A stretch of DNA of 64,000 nucleotides from Pyropia yezoensis (Eukaryota > Rhodophyta > Bangiophyceae > Bangiales > Bangiaceae). The first letter of the stretch is position 1, and every line of letters begins with the position of its first letter. Below, piece after piece: positions 1 to 10,314 of the stretch. The stretch covers positions 14,003,777 through 14,067,776 of the forward strand of contig CM020619.1 in assembly GCA_009829735.1 (NCBI GenBank). Reading direction: 5' to 3'. Under the pieces are notes generated by a model. It was not told where the DNA came from and did no database searches. It was given only the letters and a program-made list of their open reading frames with translations. A program made the position numbers and the translations under genes.

Positions 1-114
1 CAAACGCACCAGCGGGGGATGAGTTTATACTCACTACTACCCGGCGACCATAAGGGTCACCGGGTCCCTCTCCCTCACAAACAAGAGCACTCCTCAGTGG
101 GTAGACCCGCTGCC

Positions 115-2463
115 TCAGAGAGGCCACTCACGCACAACAGCGTACACCTCCATGCTCCACCGGTTGGCAATCTCGCGACGGTCAATCGCCCGAGTTACCT
201 CGGTGCACAGCTGAACAAGGGTGCTGCGGCCAGCCTCTACGTCCTCCAGAGCTGTCTGGAGGCGGTCCAGCACGCTACCGAAGCAACGCGCGGACCCAAC
301 CAGCGCAGCACCTGGGGGGATATCCCCCCAGCTAACAGAGAGACCCTCCCGCAGCTCGCGGGCAATGAGGGCGTCAACGCCCTCATACCATAGACGGGAA
401 CCCCCGTCACGCAGGGCAGGGGCGGAAGGGGACACGGGCGCAGCCAGAGGAGCCACAGGGGCCGACACGGCCACCACCGGAGCCGGTGGCGCCTGATACG
501 AGGCCCGGTAGGACCCCACGGAAGGGGCTCCACCGTAACCCCGGCGGGGCTCCGCCCGACGACGGGACACCTCACGCTCCCAACCCGCAGAGTCCCCCTC
601 TCGGGGACAACGGCCAACCGCCGACGGTATCGGGTTACCGAACCACCGGGCGAGGACCTGAAGAGGGTCATGGATAACCATGGGGATACCCAAGTCCGGA
701 ACAGCCTCGGTGGACGCCCACCCACGGCAATTGGGCTCGCCCGGCTGAGTACGCAGGATGCGCAACCAGTGACGAGGCAAGGGGGCAGCCCCAGCCTGCG
801 GGTCCCGGTAAGGGGGAAGGGTCGACACCCCAGCCCAGTTCACGGCATCGTGAACGGCCAGCAGGGCCTCGAACTCCGGGGCCAACCCGGTCTCGGCAGC
901 TATCATGGCCACGCCCAGCTGCCCGATATGCCGACGGACACCCGTCGGAAGATGAAACAGGCGCCCCTGCCGGCGGACGGACAGCAAGAACGAAAAAGCC
1001 TGCCCGAGGGTAACCTCAAGGGTGAGGGTCCCCTGCAACGGGTGAACCGGCCGGGAGGCCAACACACTCCCGAAGTATCGAAGACAGGGGCCGGTGTCAA
1101 ATCGGAAAGCAGGGGCGGGTTCCCTACCCTCCTGCCACAGAGGCGGGCGTACGGGAGTGTACACCGGCGCGCGACCGTTACCGGTCTGCAACGCACACGT
1201 TATATCGGTGCGGAACGCATCCGCCATGACACCGTGGTTGCGTCGCCAGCTCGACGCTGACTTCAGCCCCGCCATGGGCGGGTACGGAGCTGTCAACGAC
1301 AGGTACCGGGATGCCCCCGGGAAGTACTCAAACCCGGGATACCGGCCGGTGTCGCCCACCGTCGACCCAAACGCCACGGGCTCCGCCGCCGACGCAACCC
1401 CCCGAGCACTAGCCGGGTAGTCAACCTCCCGCGGCAACGCGGGGGCAACCAAGTCACAGACCCCGAAGGTGGAGTCGAAGAAGACGTCGCCCCGCCCCAC
1501 CCGGGCGCGCCAGAGCTGCGAATGCCGGTCGTCCGGCTGACTCAGGATCCAGTGATGTTCCACCCGGACCGCATTCGGCTGGTTGACCAGCCGCACCAAC
1601 TCCCGCTCCCAACTCGGGTCCACCCTGACGCGCCGGGAGTATGCTCCAGGGTAACGCGGCTGGTGGAAGTCCACCCGCATCCACCCAGCGGAGTCCATGG
1701 ACTCCTGCACAGTCAGGCCCCTGACCCGAGCCACCAACTCGGACACCGACACGGCAGGTTGACCCGCCGCCACGGCGACGCCGCCACCCAACGAGGCAAC
1801 CCGGGCGGGCCCAGGAAGAATTGGGGGCGCCGGGGGAAGCCCCACTGGCAGATGGGCCGGTGCCGGGGGCACACGGGGTCGAGGAGGAAGAAGAAGGGCG
1901 GGCGCCCGCCCGGAGTAGCTTACGGAGTTCACCGCCATCGGCGACGACACATCTTGACCGGCTGGCGCCCGCGGCACCGCGGGCAGAGCATCGCCGCCAC
2001 CCGGGCCCGACGTGGGCACACCGGGGGCGGAGGGGGTAGACCCGTTGCCTGCCGCCACGGACACATCACCAACCGGGCGGGCACCCGCGCCGTCTTGAGT
2101 CGCCGTCCCAACCGGGGCGCCCCCACAACCGCCCGACACACCGGCTGCGCCGTCTTGGGGTAGAACCGCGCCGTCACCGGCGACGGGGGCCATCCGGGTC
2201 GCCGAAGGAGACGGGGTAGGAGCAGCCTCTGCACCCGGTTGCCCGCCACCGGACGGAGCCGTCGTGCCGCTGCACACGGACGACAACCCGCCCGGCGCGC
2301 CTTCCGGGGCCACACGAACGGTGACCCGGTCGCCGTCTTCGTCCGACGAGCTCGCTAAGAAGCACTCGGCAGCGGTGGCGGAGACGGGAACGTCGTCCTG
2401 CATCACCTCCTCCTCCTCACCCAGGAGGTCGTCCTCGCCCCCGGGTACCTGGGAGTTCGACAT
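115..2463 (-). CDS. Long antisense ORF of the left LTR element, unknown function
   Basis: An uninterrupted 782-residue frame runs against the inferred direction of the element. The first ATG is at 2463 and is followed by an acidic N-terminus (MSNSQVPGGEDDLLGEEEE); further upstream codons in frame lack an ATG. Residues to about 220 are Pro/Ala/Gly-rich and disordered-looking. A compact, more conserved-looking middle follows, rich in Trp, Arg and Tyr (for example HHWILSQPDDRHSQLWRARV), and the C-terminus is again Pro/Ala-rich. I recognise no retroviral domain in it. Some plant Ty3/gypsy lineages are known to carry an extra antisense ORF between pol and the 3' LTR, and the position here fits that. 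It could instead be a captured host gene or a gag-like protein of an element in the other orientation. Confidence 0.5.
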   Translation of the reverse strand: MSNSQVPGGEDDLLGEEEEVMQDDVPVSATAAECFLASSSDEDGDRVTVRVAPEGAPGGLSSVCSGTTAPSGGGQPGAEAAPTPSPSATRMAPVAGDGAVLPQDGAAGVSGGCGGAPVGTATQDGAGARPVGDVSVAAGNGSTPSAPGVPTSGPGGGDALPAVPRAPAGQDVSSPMAVNSVSYSGRAPALLLPPRPRVPPAPAHLPVGLPPAPPILPGPARVASLGGGVAVAAGQPAVSVSELVARVRGLTVQESMDSAGWMRVDFHQPRYPGAYSRRVRVDPSWERELVRLVNQPNAVRVEHHWILSQPDDRHSQLWRARVGRGDVFFDSTFGVCDLVAPALPREVDYPASARGVASAAEPVAFGSTVGDTGRYPGFEYFPGASRYLSLTAPYPPMAGLKSASSWRRNHGVMADAFRTDITCALQTGNGRAPVYTPVRPPLWQEGREPAPAFRFDTGPCLRYFGSVLASRPVHPLQGTLTLEVTLGQAFSFLLSVRRQGRLFHLPTGVRRHIGQLGVAMIAAETGLAPEFEALLAVHDAVNWAGVSTLPPYRDPQAGAAPLPRHWLRILRTQPGEPNCRGWASTEAVPDLGIPMVIHDPLQVLARWFGNPIPSAVGRCPREGDSAGWEREVSRRRAEPRRGYGGAPSVGSYRASYQAPPAPVVAVSAPVAPLAAPVSPSAPALRDGGSRLWYEGVDALIARELREGLSVSWGDIPPGAALVGSARCFGSVLDRLQTALEDVEAGRSTLVQLCTEVTRAIDRREIANRWSMEVYAVVREWPL

Positions 2464-3043
2464 TGTGGAGCCGGGGCAGCAGGGGCGCCCCGTGCAAAAA
2501 GCCGCAGCCGGCTCGACCCGGTACGAGGAACGCTCGCGGACGAGCCAGAGAAGCGCGGGCACCCGCGCTTATAACCACACAGCTCGGCACGAGCGATATG
2601 GCAGCGCGGGACGACCCGCGCCAGCCGAGCTACGAGGACGCTCCACCCAGGCACCTGGATCGGGGCTACGCCCCCCCCCCCCCAATACGGGGTAAGCAAG
2701 CGGGGTCACCCCCAACCGCCCCCACGCAACGCGGGCAGCTTCCGCCCTACACTCAATCGTCCACACGAGAGGGGGCCCCCTACCACCAGACGCCTGGTGG
2801 CGAATCCGCTTGCACCACCCCTCGGGAAGGGGGGTCGTGAACAAAAACCCGCATCGGGAATTCAACGGTCCGGAAAACGGATCGTGTGTGACCCACACAA
2901 AGGGGGGCACCCCCCTCAGACAACCTCGAAAAGGGGTGTCTGTCGCGACAGGGCGCAAAGCCCCACCCGACTGGTAAACGGTCGCGCGACCCACTTACAT
3001 TCGGAAACCCGAATGCAACTCGACCCGAGGACGGGCCGAATCT

Positions 3044-3053
3044 AAGGGGGGGA
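3044..3053 (+). other. Polypurine tract of the LTR element
   Basis: AAGGGGGGGA lies two bases before the TG that opens the LTR. A purine tract at this place is the normal plus-strand primer of reverse transcription and sets the element's direction as left to right. No primer-binding site matching a tRNA end is seen on the other side, which argues against the reverse orientation. Confidence 0.55.
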
Positions 3054-3055
3054 TA

Positions 3056-3417
3056 TGTAGCAATATGGATGACCGTATTGTGACCCTAATGTATGGGGGC
3101 TACTTCTAACCCTTAACTTTCAATTTGGGAGTCCGTCCTGGTCACGGTATTTATAAGTTACGCATGACCAGAGGGACTTGCATCTTGGGGTGGAGGGTAG
3201 TTAGGAGTGTCTCCGAGGGTTTATAACGAGGGGGCCGGCGGCGAATCCTCCGCCAGCCAAGGTAGAACAACAAACCCCTCCCATTTGGGCTCCCATCTTG
3301 GTCCCGTGGCTTGCGCTCCAAGGACAGCAACCTTGGCCTCCCGGTGACGTTGGTGCCGATCCCCCTTGGTGAGTGTTCCCTGAGAGTGGACGTGCAGCGG
3401 TTCCCTATTGTGCTACA
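3056..3417 (+). repeat. LTR (3' copy) of the left element
   Basis: The repeat opens TGTAGCAATA and closes TATTGTGCTACA, so the ends are near-perfect inverted copies with TG...CA termini. Inside are TATA-like stretches at 3148-3156 (TATTTATAA) and near 3219, in much more AT-rich sequence than the surroundings. The sequence after it starts CGATC; the matching left-hand duplication cannot be tested because the 5' end is outside the window. Confidence 0.6.
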
Positions 3418-4338
3418 CGATCACATGGTGACTGTCCCTGGACAGGTCGCATTCTTTGACAAAGACCATGAATGTTGTTTCTTGTATTTATTTGAGACTG
3501 GGGGGGTGTGCAGCGTTGCTCCCGCCAGCTTGTTCAGAGCACCATTTTGTTGTTCTTTTTTCTCTGCGGTCTCCAACGCCGCACAGTCGGTGCCGTCGCC
3601 GTGGTAGCAGTGGGTAGGACTGGACAGAGGGGACATTGTGCAGTCCGATAGTTACCTCACGCCTCCACTTCCGATCAGCAAGGGGCGCTTTCATAAGGAC
3701 TCACAGGGACTGGCCCGCCGACCATAGAGAGCAGTTGTGCGCACGATCGTCGCACCCACAGGCGTTGAGAGTAGGCGCCAGTGTAAGACGAGAAGAGAGC
3801 GACTTTCTTTCGTTCACCCCCGCATACCTGGTACCCCAGCATCACAGTCAACCGCTGCGCGTCCTGCGCGGCAGGCCCAAAGCCCGCCGATGTCAGGAAA
3901 GGGGTGACCGACCCGTACCGCGCGGGGATATTGGCACGCTTCGCGCATGACGCTCGCCGGCGACGGCATCTACTCATCCAGGCCGAGCCCTGCGATGCCA
4001 GAGCGACTGGCACACCACGCCTGCACCCCCCCCCCCCCCCCCCCCTACCCACAAGTTAAGACACATCCGACGCCGCATTGTCGGTCGAAATGCATTCCTC
4101 GTCAGCCCCCGCCAGGAACAGGAGCAGCGCCGCCACACGGCGACTTCAGTCCGGGCCGGCCAAACAAAGAAAGCAGCTTGGACGGTGTGGTGGCCGCCAC
4201 TACACACGAGGCGGCGGCGGCCACGACGCGCAGGAAGGCATTACGACGCGATCACCCACAGCGGCGGCGCTACCACGCAGGGGGGTGCCACCGCCGCCTC
4301 CACGACCGCCATGTCCGTCGCCGACAGCACCGAGTCGG
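3418..4338. other. Gene-poor stretch
   Basis: No convincing gene is seen on either strand. It contains a C run of about 15 at 4027-4043 and modest AT-richer sequence near 3450-3560. Confidence 0.4.
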
Positions 4339-5109
4339 TCAACGGGATGGGTGCGGAAAACGGTGAGCCGCCGTTGCCGGCATAAACACGGGCCTCAGCG
4401 GCGCCGGCACGCCAGAAGGCGCCGCCGCCGCTTCCACGGCCGCCAATTCCGCCGCCGGCAGCCCCGAGTCGGTCGCGGGCGTGGTCTCCGAATCACCAGA
4501 TCCATGCGCGGGGAGCGGCATGAAAGTCCGCCCGGACGGAGAGGGCAGACCTGCCGGCGCGCTCTTCTTCCCGCTGCCACCATTGCCGCCACAGACACCG
4601 CAACCGGCCCCGCCGCTGCAGCCTCCAGCCGTTGAGGTGGAGCTCACAGCCTCTTGCCGCTGCTTGGACCCCTCTTCTTCAATGTGCAGTTCAACAACGA
4701 CGCCACTGCCGATAAAAAAAACATCCCAACCTACCTGCGCGTGCTGGAGTCGTGGAGAAGGAAGCCCGTCGTCCAAACTGCATGGACGTACTGGAGTCGC
4801 GGAAAAGAAGGCCCGGCGCCACCCTCGCAGGGCCACCCTAGTCCTGTCGGACGACGCGAACGCCGGGTCCGGCCCATTGACCACCAGACGGGCATGTTGT
4901 TCATGGGCTTGCGCTGGCGCCCACTTCGCGGGCAGCGGCGACTGCCGCGGCCGAGGTCGACGTGTGGCCATCTGTCCTGGCACGCCGCCGGCGGCGCCCA
5001 GCCTACTAGTCAACCGCGGGGATGCACTGCCGAGGGCGCCCGCAACATCGGTCGTGTCGGCGGCCGGCGAGGAACGGCTGCAGCCCGGGCTTGACAGCGC
5101 GTAGGCCAT
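4339..5109 (-). CDS. Low-confidence ORF, 256 aa
   Basis: An ATG-started frame of 256 codons on the minus strand is Ala/Pro/Gly-rich with a Cys/Gly patch near residues 160-175 and a more ordinary middle (DVFFIGSGVVVELHIEEEGS). I recognise no domain. GC-rich DNA here yields long open frames by chance on both strands, and overlapping plus-strand frames are nearly as long, so this may not be a gene. Confidence 0.15.
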   Translation of the reverse strand: MAYALSSPGCSRSSPAADTTDVAGALGSASPRLTSRLGAAGGVPGQMATRRPRPRQSPLPAKWAPAQAHEQHARLVVNGPDPAFASSDRTRVALRGWRRAFFSATPVRPCSLDDGLPSPRLQHAQVGWDVFFIGSGVVVELHIEEEGSKQRQEAVSSTSTAGGCSGGAGCGVCGGNGGSGKKSAPAGLPSPSGRTFMPLPAHGSGDSETTPATDSGLPAAELAAVEAAAAPSGVPAPLRPVFMPATAAHRFPHPSR

Positions 5110-5489
5110 CCAGTGGCTCTTTGAGCGCGCGCGGGCAAGCAGCCGGTGACCCAGTCGCGCGTGATGGAGCCAATCGCACCCTCAGAAGTCGCGGAGAGAA
5201 TCGCCCACATGCCGCTGCCGACGCTGCCGCCGCTGTCGCCCGCACCACCTACGCCGCCAGAACCACGACCACAACCGCTCCCGCCACTCCCGCTGCTCTC
5301 GCTGATCGCGCAGCTCCCGCTGCTCCCGGCGCCGCCGCCACCGCTGCCACTGTCGCCAATAGAGAGATGGGGTCCGCTGTGGAGGTGGCCGATGTCGTAC
5401 AGAAGGAGGGGGAGGGTCTGGGCAGCGCGATGGGCAACAAAGGTTCGAGAATAGCGCTCCAGTGGCCATCGAGGGAGACAAGAGGTCAC

Positions 5490-5630
5490 GGCGACGATGA
5501 CGGCGACGATGACAGCGACGATGACGGCGACGATGACGGCGACGATGAAGGCGACGGTGACGATGACGGCGACGACGACGACGGTGGCGATGACGGCGAC
5601 GACGACGACGGTGGCGATGACGGCGGACAG
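5490..5630. repeat. Degenerate GGCGACGAT-type tandem repeat
   Basis: Short units built from GGCGACGATGAC, with variants such as GACAGC and GATGAAGGC, repeat for about 140 bp. Read on the plus strand they would give a Gly/Asp-rich acidic tract, on the minus strand a Ser/Pro or Val/Ile-rich one. Neither is clearly part of a gene. Confidence 0.75.
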
Positions 5631-6644
5631 GACGCAACTGCACCCACTGACAGACAATGGCTGACATGGGAAGCGAAAGAGTGCGTGGCGGTCACCGGTG
5701 ACGCGTGCTGACAATTGGTTGTTCGTGGTAATGTGGACGGAGTTGATAGGTACGCTGTCGAAAGTTGACAGAATGTTGGGACCGAAGTCAGAAACAGAGG
5801 CCGAGACGACCGCAAACTTTCCCTGAGACGTTTGCAAACCGTAGAAACACGTCTAGCTGCTCCTCAACCCAGGAAGGAGACCGTCAAACATGCAGTTAGA
5901 GGAGAGATGTCCTAGTTTGGCAGTCCGCCTCGCATTCGTGGAATATGGAGTGAAATTTGTTGCTGTGGCGCAGACCGAGAGCAAGCGTCGGTGTCGGGCG
6001 CTGCACGCTTGCCCACTCTTCTCGCTGGTCGGTGTCGCGCGATGCTAGCGGTGGAGGTGGGGAGCATGTGTCCTCAACATTCTTGCTGACACGCCCGCGG
6101 GCGTTGGCGTCCATTGTTCGAGGCAGCGGCGTCCTACGCTCCTATGTCCGCGTGAGCACAGTCACCCGAGGAGGGAGCCGTCGCCGTGGCTGTGGTCGGC
6201 GCACTGTCGGGTTCTTGCCTCGCGACGCCGCCGCTGTGTGGGGGCGTTCTGCGCCGATAGCTCCGGCCGCTAGTCCCTGTGCGGCAGGGGACCTCGGGGC
6301 TTCGCGGGTCATTGGGGTAGTTGTGACGGGCGCAGTGCTTGCGATGGCGGTCGTACCTATCAAGGAAGCGCCCATTACGGGGCGGTGTCGCACAAGAGGG
6401 CGCCCGGGCACGGCCTGATGGACGAGTGGTAGCTCCGCCCTGGTGACCGGAGACCTGGTGCTTCTATGCCGCCCCCCCCCGCCCCTCACTTTGCCGCGGT
6501 CAGCGCCACTCGCCGTCTGCTCTTTTCTGCTCCTCGTCCGGCACCGCTGTGCCCGCGACCGCGGACATTCCCCACGGCGGCCTTTCCCTCCCTGTACGCA
6601 GCGGGTGTCTTGTTGATTGCCATCTCCTTGCTGCCGTCCGCGCC
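5631..6644. other. Intergenic, probable 5' region of the next gene
   Basis: No recognisable gene. A strong splice-acceptor-like sequence (pyrimidine-rich TTTCCCTCCC then TGTACGCAG, ending near 6601) lies 40-45 bp before the chosen start of the next gene, so an upstream non-coding or coding exon is possible. A C run sits at 6471-6480. Confidence 0.3.
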
Positions 6645-9008
6645 ATGGCGATGCTACCGGCGCAGACGTTCTTCCTCTTGTGTCGCACCGTGGCAGACGT
6701 CACGGGCAAGAACACGTCGAACGGGCACAATTTGCCCCTCCTTCTCCTCTTCCACATCGTTATGAACCAGCGCAACCTGGCGTTTCCTCACGAAGAGGCG
6801 AACACTAGGGCACTGGCGAGCTACATGACGATGACATTCGCGACACCCAAGATTGAAGAGGCCGTCAAGACCTTGGCGGACGCATTCCGTGTGCCGCACG
6901 GGGACCTGGACCTTACTGCTCGGGTCAAGGTGTGTTTGTCGCTTACGGCGCTAGTGGGTTGAGGGTCTGCTACGTGTGGGGTGCAGGGTGTCTGATGTCG
7001 CGTGACAGCCGCGTGTGGGGTGCAGGGTGTCTGGTGTCGCGTGACAATGTTGCCATCACACTTTGACAAACCGGCGTGTTGCCATCGTCAGTATGTCCGT
7101 GGCTTGGTGGCACTTGACGTGTTTCTGCTTTTTGGTTGACGATTCCGTCGCGACATCCAGTCGAGCAAGCACATCCAGAACCAGCCTTTTAACGTGCACG
7201 TGGAGCAGGCGAAGGCAATGATCAACCCAGAGCAATATGAGTGGGCCTGGTTGGCCCGGAACCTCCGACTCCGCGAGACCCTCGTGGTGGGAAGCCCCCG
7301 CTCGGGCGCAGAGTGCCCGCGCGGGCTCAGTGTTGAAAACATCAACCTCATCAAGATGGCGGTGGAGAAGGCCGACTGCATGCCGCTCGGCTGTACAAGC
7401 GTCTTGGACAACTTTCCGGGGGGTGCAGACGGGCAGACCACGGTGGTGAAGCTGGAGTGGTCGTGGAAGTCCATCCACGAGCCCGACGATGCGTTCGCAT
7501 TCATCATACACGTGTTGCAGACGCGCTTCCTGGGGGGGCTGAACGAAGAGGACCGCGCGAAGAAGAGGGCTGCCGCTGCCGCTGACGCTTCCGAGAATGG
7601 TAGTAGAACTGCAGCGCCTGCTGGATCCTCAGGAGTGGGCAGCGAGCGTCCCCCTTCGGCGGCAACACGGCGAGGCACAAAGCGCGGGTCGGAAGAGGAC
7701 CCCGTCGTGCCTGTTGATTTATCGGTCCGTCGGTTCCGGCATCCGAAGGCGGCTGCCAAGTTTGAGAAGACCATCGCGGCCGCGGCGGATGCCCTCGTCG
7801 AGGAGGAGACATGCACGACCGTCGTCCGGGTGCCCTACGTGGTCGGCCAAGTCGAACCGTTTTCGGCGTGGCCGCACGGGGGGGTCGTGGTGTTCGCCCA
7901 CTTCCCCTTCCTTCTCAACCCCTTCTTCCAAGACGGAGGCAGGCTGGAGTGTAGTTTGCGGAAGCTGCTGGCCTTTGACGTCGGAGGCTCCTACGAGGTG
8001 CGCTTCGGCCCGCCGGCGGTGATGCCCACGGCCCCCGTTGTTGGGGGCGTGAATGGCACAGAGCCGGTGCTCGACACATCGGCGGGGAGTTCTACGGGTG
8101 AGAACGTAGCAAGCAGCTCGCTTGGCAAAGAGCTTGGCGCAGACACCCGGGGTCTGACGGGCACGGCGCCACCGGCACCGGGTGTTGCAGGTGCCACGAA
8201 CACTGCTGGTGTGACGGGCGCGGCTCCGGCGACAGGAGCTGTGAGCGCCTCAAGGGCGCGCTCGTCTCGGGTTGGTCGGGTGCCTCGAGCCCCTCGGGGT
8301 GGCCGTGCGCCTCGGGGTGGCCGTTCGGCGGCTGTGGCTACGCGGGCGGCGGGACGTACGGCAAGCACAGATGTGACAGCCGGCGCTGTGGCAGGTACGG
8401 TAGGTGTTGCTGTACCAGCGGCATCAGCGGGGGCGGTTGATGTGGCGGGTGTTGCTGTACCGGCGGCATCTGTAGGTGCGGCGGGGGCGGCGGGTGCGGC
8501 GGGTGTTCCTGTACCGGCGGCATCTGCAGGTGTTGCGGGGGCGGCGGGGGCGGTGGGTGCGGCGGGTGTTGCTGTACCGGCAGCATCTGCAGGTGTTGAG
8601 GGGGCGGCAGGTGCGGCACGGGCGGCAAGTGTTGCTGTACCGGCAGCATCTGCAGGCGCTGCAGGGGCAGCGGGTGCCGCAGGGGCGGCGGGTACGACTG
8701 CACCGGCGGCTGTACCGGTGGCTGCGGTTGGTGCGGCAGGTGGTGCTGCTGTTCCGATACGTGCGGCGGCTGCGGCAGGAGCGGCGGGTGCGGTTGGTGC
8801 GGCGGGTGCGACTGGCGCCGCAAAGGGGGCACCGGTCGGCGCCAGAGGCAAGAAGTCAGCAGGCAAGACGGGTCGCGGTGTGGCGGGAATGGTGATTCCG
8901 CCTGGCGCGTCACCGACTGCACCCAAGGCGCCCAAGACCTACGTCCCATTGGGTGGAGACCTGCAGGAGCTCTTCGTAGAGGCTATGCAGATGAGCCCAG
9001 CTGGATGA
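6645..9008 (+). CDS. Unrecognised protein, one intron, 710 aa
   Basis: Two exons fit well: 6645-6929 and 7161-9008, joined in phase 0 (AAG before a GTGTGT donor, CATCCAG acceptor), giving 95 plus 615 residues. The start ATG has a good context (CGCCATGG). The first 300 residues have normal amino-acid composition (for example NPEQYEWAWLARNLRL), as does the stretch around residues 320-380 containing FAHFPFLLNPFF. A Val/Ala/Pro-rich repeat region follows (nt about 8390-8720), then a short tail ending SPAG. I do not recognise a family. The same frame stays open for 68 more codons after the TGA at 9006-9008 (separate entry). The intron contains a 39-bp tandem duplication. Confidence 0.6.
6973..7046. 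repeat. Tandem duplication inside an intron
   Basis: A unit of about 35 bp starting CGTGTGGGGTGCAGGGTG occurs at 6973 and again at 7012 (period 39) with one difference seen in the shared part. It lies within the inferred intron 6930-7160. Confidence 0.7.
8395..8700 (+). repeat. Protein-coding tandem repeat (PAAS units)
   Basis: About five units, each coding a core like VAVPAASAG followed by a variable Gly/Ala spacer, repeat every 45-66 bp in frame with the gene at 6645-9008. The DNA units share a GTTGCTGTACCGGC(G/A)GCATC core and so are recent enough to be visible at DNA level. Confidence 0.7.
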
Positions 9009-9215
9009 GGGCCGGTCGTAGGCGAGCACGTGGAGTGGTCCATCGTGGTACGGTCAGCCCCCACAGACTTCTCCATTCGCTGCGTCTTCCCAAGTCACAT
9101 GGAACTGGGTCTGTCGAGCACCGTGCCATCTGGAGCGCGCCGCTCGGAAAACTTCATCACTGCCGCCTACCCGGCCAAGGACCCGATGGAGGACCGGCCC
9201 GTGCAACTCGACTGA
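9009..9215 (+). other. Open frame continuing after the stop of the preceding gene
   Basis: In the same frame as the gene ending at 9008, 68 further codons follow the TGA and end at another TGA (9213-9215). The translation has ordinary composition (for example EWSIVVRSAPTDFSIRC) rather than the Ala/Gly bias of random frames here. It could be read-through, a recent nonsense change or base-call error, or part of a separate exon. Confidence 0.35.
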
Positions 9216-9939
9216 GGGTGTGGATTGGTTTTCCCGTTCCCTGTGTACCCGACGAGCACGGGAGATGTTTGGTTTGGGGGAGAGCAAGCGACTTGCACCT
9301 CCATTGTGGCAGGTTCATTGGTGTATAGTGATATGATTACTTTGTTTCTCTATCTTGCTGTGTTCTCTTGGAGGAGGTTGTAGGGAGTGCTATGGCATGA
9401 TGCCTTGCATTGTCCGACCAAGAGAGTCACGGGCCGTGGTGGTAGGTACTGTTCAGAGGCTCCCCCCCCCCCTAGATTAACGGAAGGGTTCCCAGATGCA
9501 GCGCCGTCGGTGGCGGCCCAGTACGTGACGCCTACGGTGCTGCCCGCGGGGAAAATTCCCGGCGACCGTTCCTGCCTGCTATGAAAGGAGCAGGAGGGGG
9601 GAAGGGTCACGGTACGGGAAGAACACGAGCCACATGCGGGGGGCGGCGGATGGCGGTCGAAGACCACGGGGCCACAACGGCCCGCACAGGGCGTCGGGGA
9701 TGGGCGGTTGGCCAACGCCTCTCCCGCCCGTGCCCCTCCCGCCCGTGTCAGGAGTGGTCGCCCGCCGCGGTCGCCGCCGCTTCCCCCGCGCCGAGGCCGG
9801 TCCTCGGCACGCACATGCTGCTCGCCCCCCACCCTGCCTGCTGCCGGCGGGAGCTTCCACACCCCGGCGCACCGGGGGTGCGGCACGGGCCAGTGGAGGA
9901 GCCGCGCGGGTGACGCCCGCCTGCCCCATCGACAACGTG
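9216..9939. other. Intergenic up to the Copia insertion
   Basis: No recognisable gene. The stretch after 9216 is AT-richer and includes GTATAGTGATATG near 9322, suitable for a 3' end. A C run lies near 9463-9472. Confidence 0.35.
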
Positions 9940-9944
9940 GCACG
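9940..9944. repeat. Target-site duplication, left copy
   Basis: GCACG here matches GCACG at 14766-14770 exactly, the 5-bp duplication expected of Copia integration. Confidence 0.9.
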
Positions 9945-10150
9945 TGTTGTGGGGTACGGTCTGTACGGCCCTGGTGACCCCGCCGTGGGACAGCGTGTCC
10001 ACGGGCAATTTGTTTAGCCCCGCGATCGGACCGATGGCGGGGAGATTTGGTCGGGATTTAGGCGAGTGAGTGTGGCCCTTTAGGGGCACGGCGAGGGACC
10101 GCTTGGTCCGAGGAAGAAAGAGGCAACGCGCCTTTGTTTGCATCGTAACA
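9945..10150 (+). repeat. Copia 5' LTR
   Basis: 206 bp, opening TGTTGTGGGG and closing CATCGTAACA, with a TGTT...AACA inverted end. Identical to 14560-14765. Confidence 0.95.
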
Positions 10151-10165
10151 GGTTATGGGCCCAGC
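10151..10165 (+). other. Copia primer-binding site (tRNA-iMet anticodon region)
   Basis: GGTTATGGGCCCAGC begins immediately after the 5' LTR. Its reverse complement is the anticodon stem-loop sequence of eukaryotic initiator tRNA-Met around CAT. This is the arrangement known for Drosophila copia, which is primed by a half-molecule of initiator tRNA rather than by the tRNA 3' end. Confidence 0.8.
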
Positions 10166-10314
10166 TTGTCGCTGGGATCGTGTCATCTGTCTCTTCTGAC
10201 CTCGTCGGTGAAAGATCCACGCGGTAGCGGAGGCGGCGCGTTCTCCCCCTGACGGGGGACTAGATCGGTGCGGACGTGTGACCCGTGGGGACCTGCCGCG
10301 TCGCTCCCTTAACC

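Larger units (their letters stand above)
1..3417 (+). mobile_element. Partial LTR retrotransposon, 3' end
   Basis: This is the 3' portion of an LTR retroelement cut by the left window edge. A purine tract at 3044-3053 is followed directly by a 362-bp terminal repeat that begins TGTAGC and ends GCTACA, the usual order of polypurine tract then 3' LTR for an element pointing right. The internal part in view holds no long sense ORF but a long intact antisense ORF (115-2463). The 5' LTR and any gag/pol region would lie left of the window. The family is uncertain; the tract-plus-TGTAGC boundary is reminiscent of Ty3/gypsy elements. Age cannot be judged with only one LTR in view. Confidence 0.6.

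Noticed and set aside
5182-5837. His/Arg-rich or Val/Ile-rich proteins across the 5490-5630 repeat
   Set aside because: The open frames are produced by the 3-bp-multiple repeat itself and lack coding character on either side.
9006-9008. Selenocysteine at the in-frame TGA
   Set aside because: No partner family, no conserved Cys alternative known, and no stem-loop of SECIS type could be recognised by eye.
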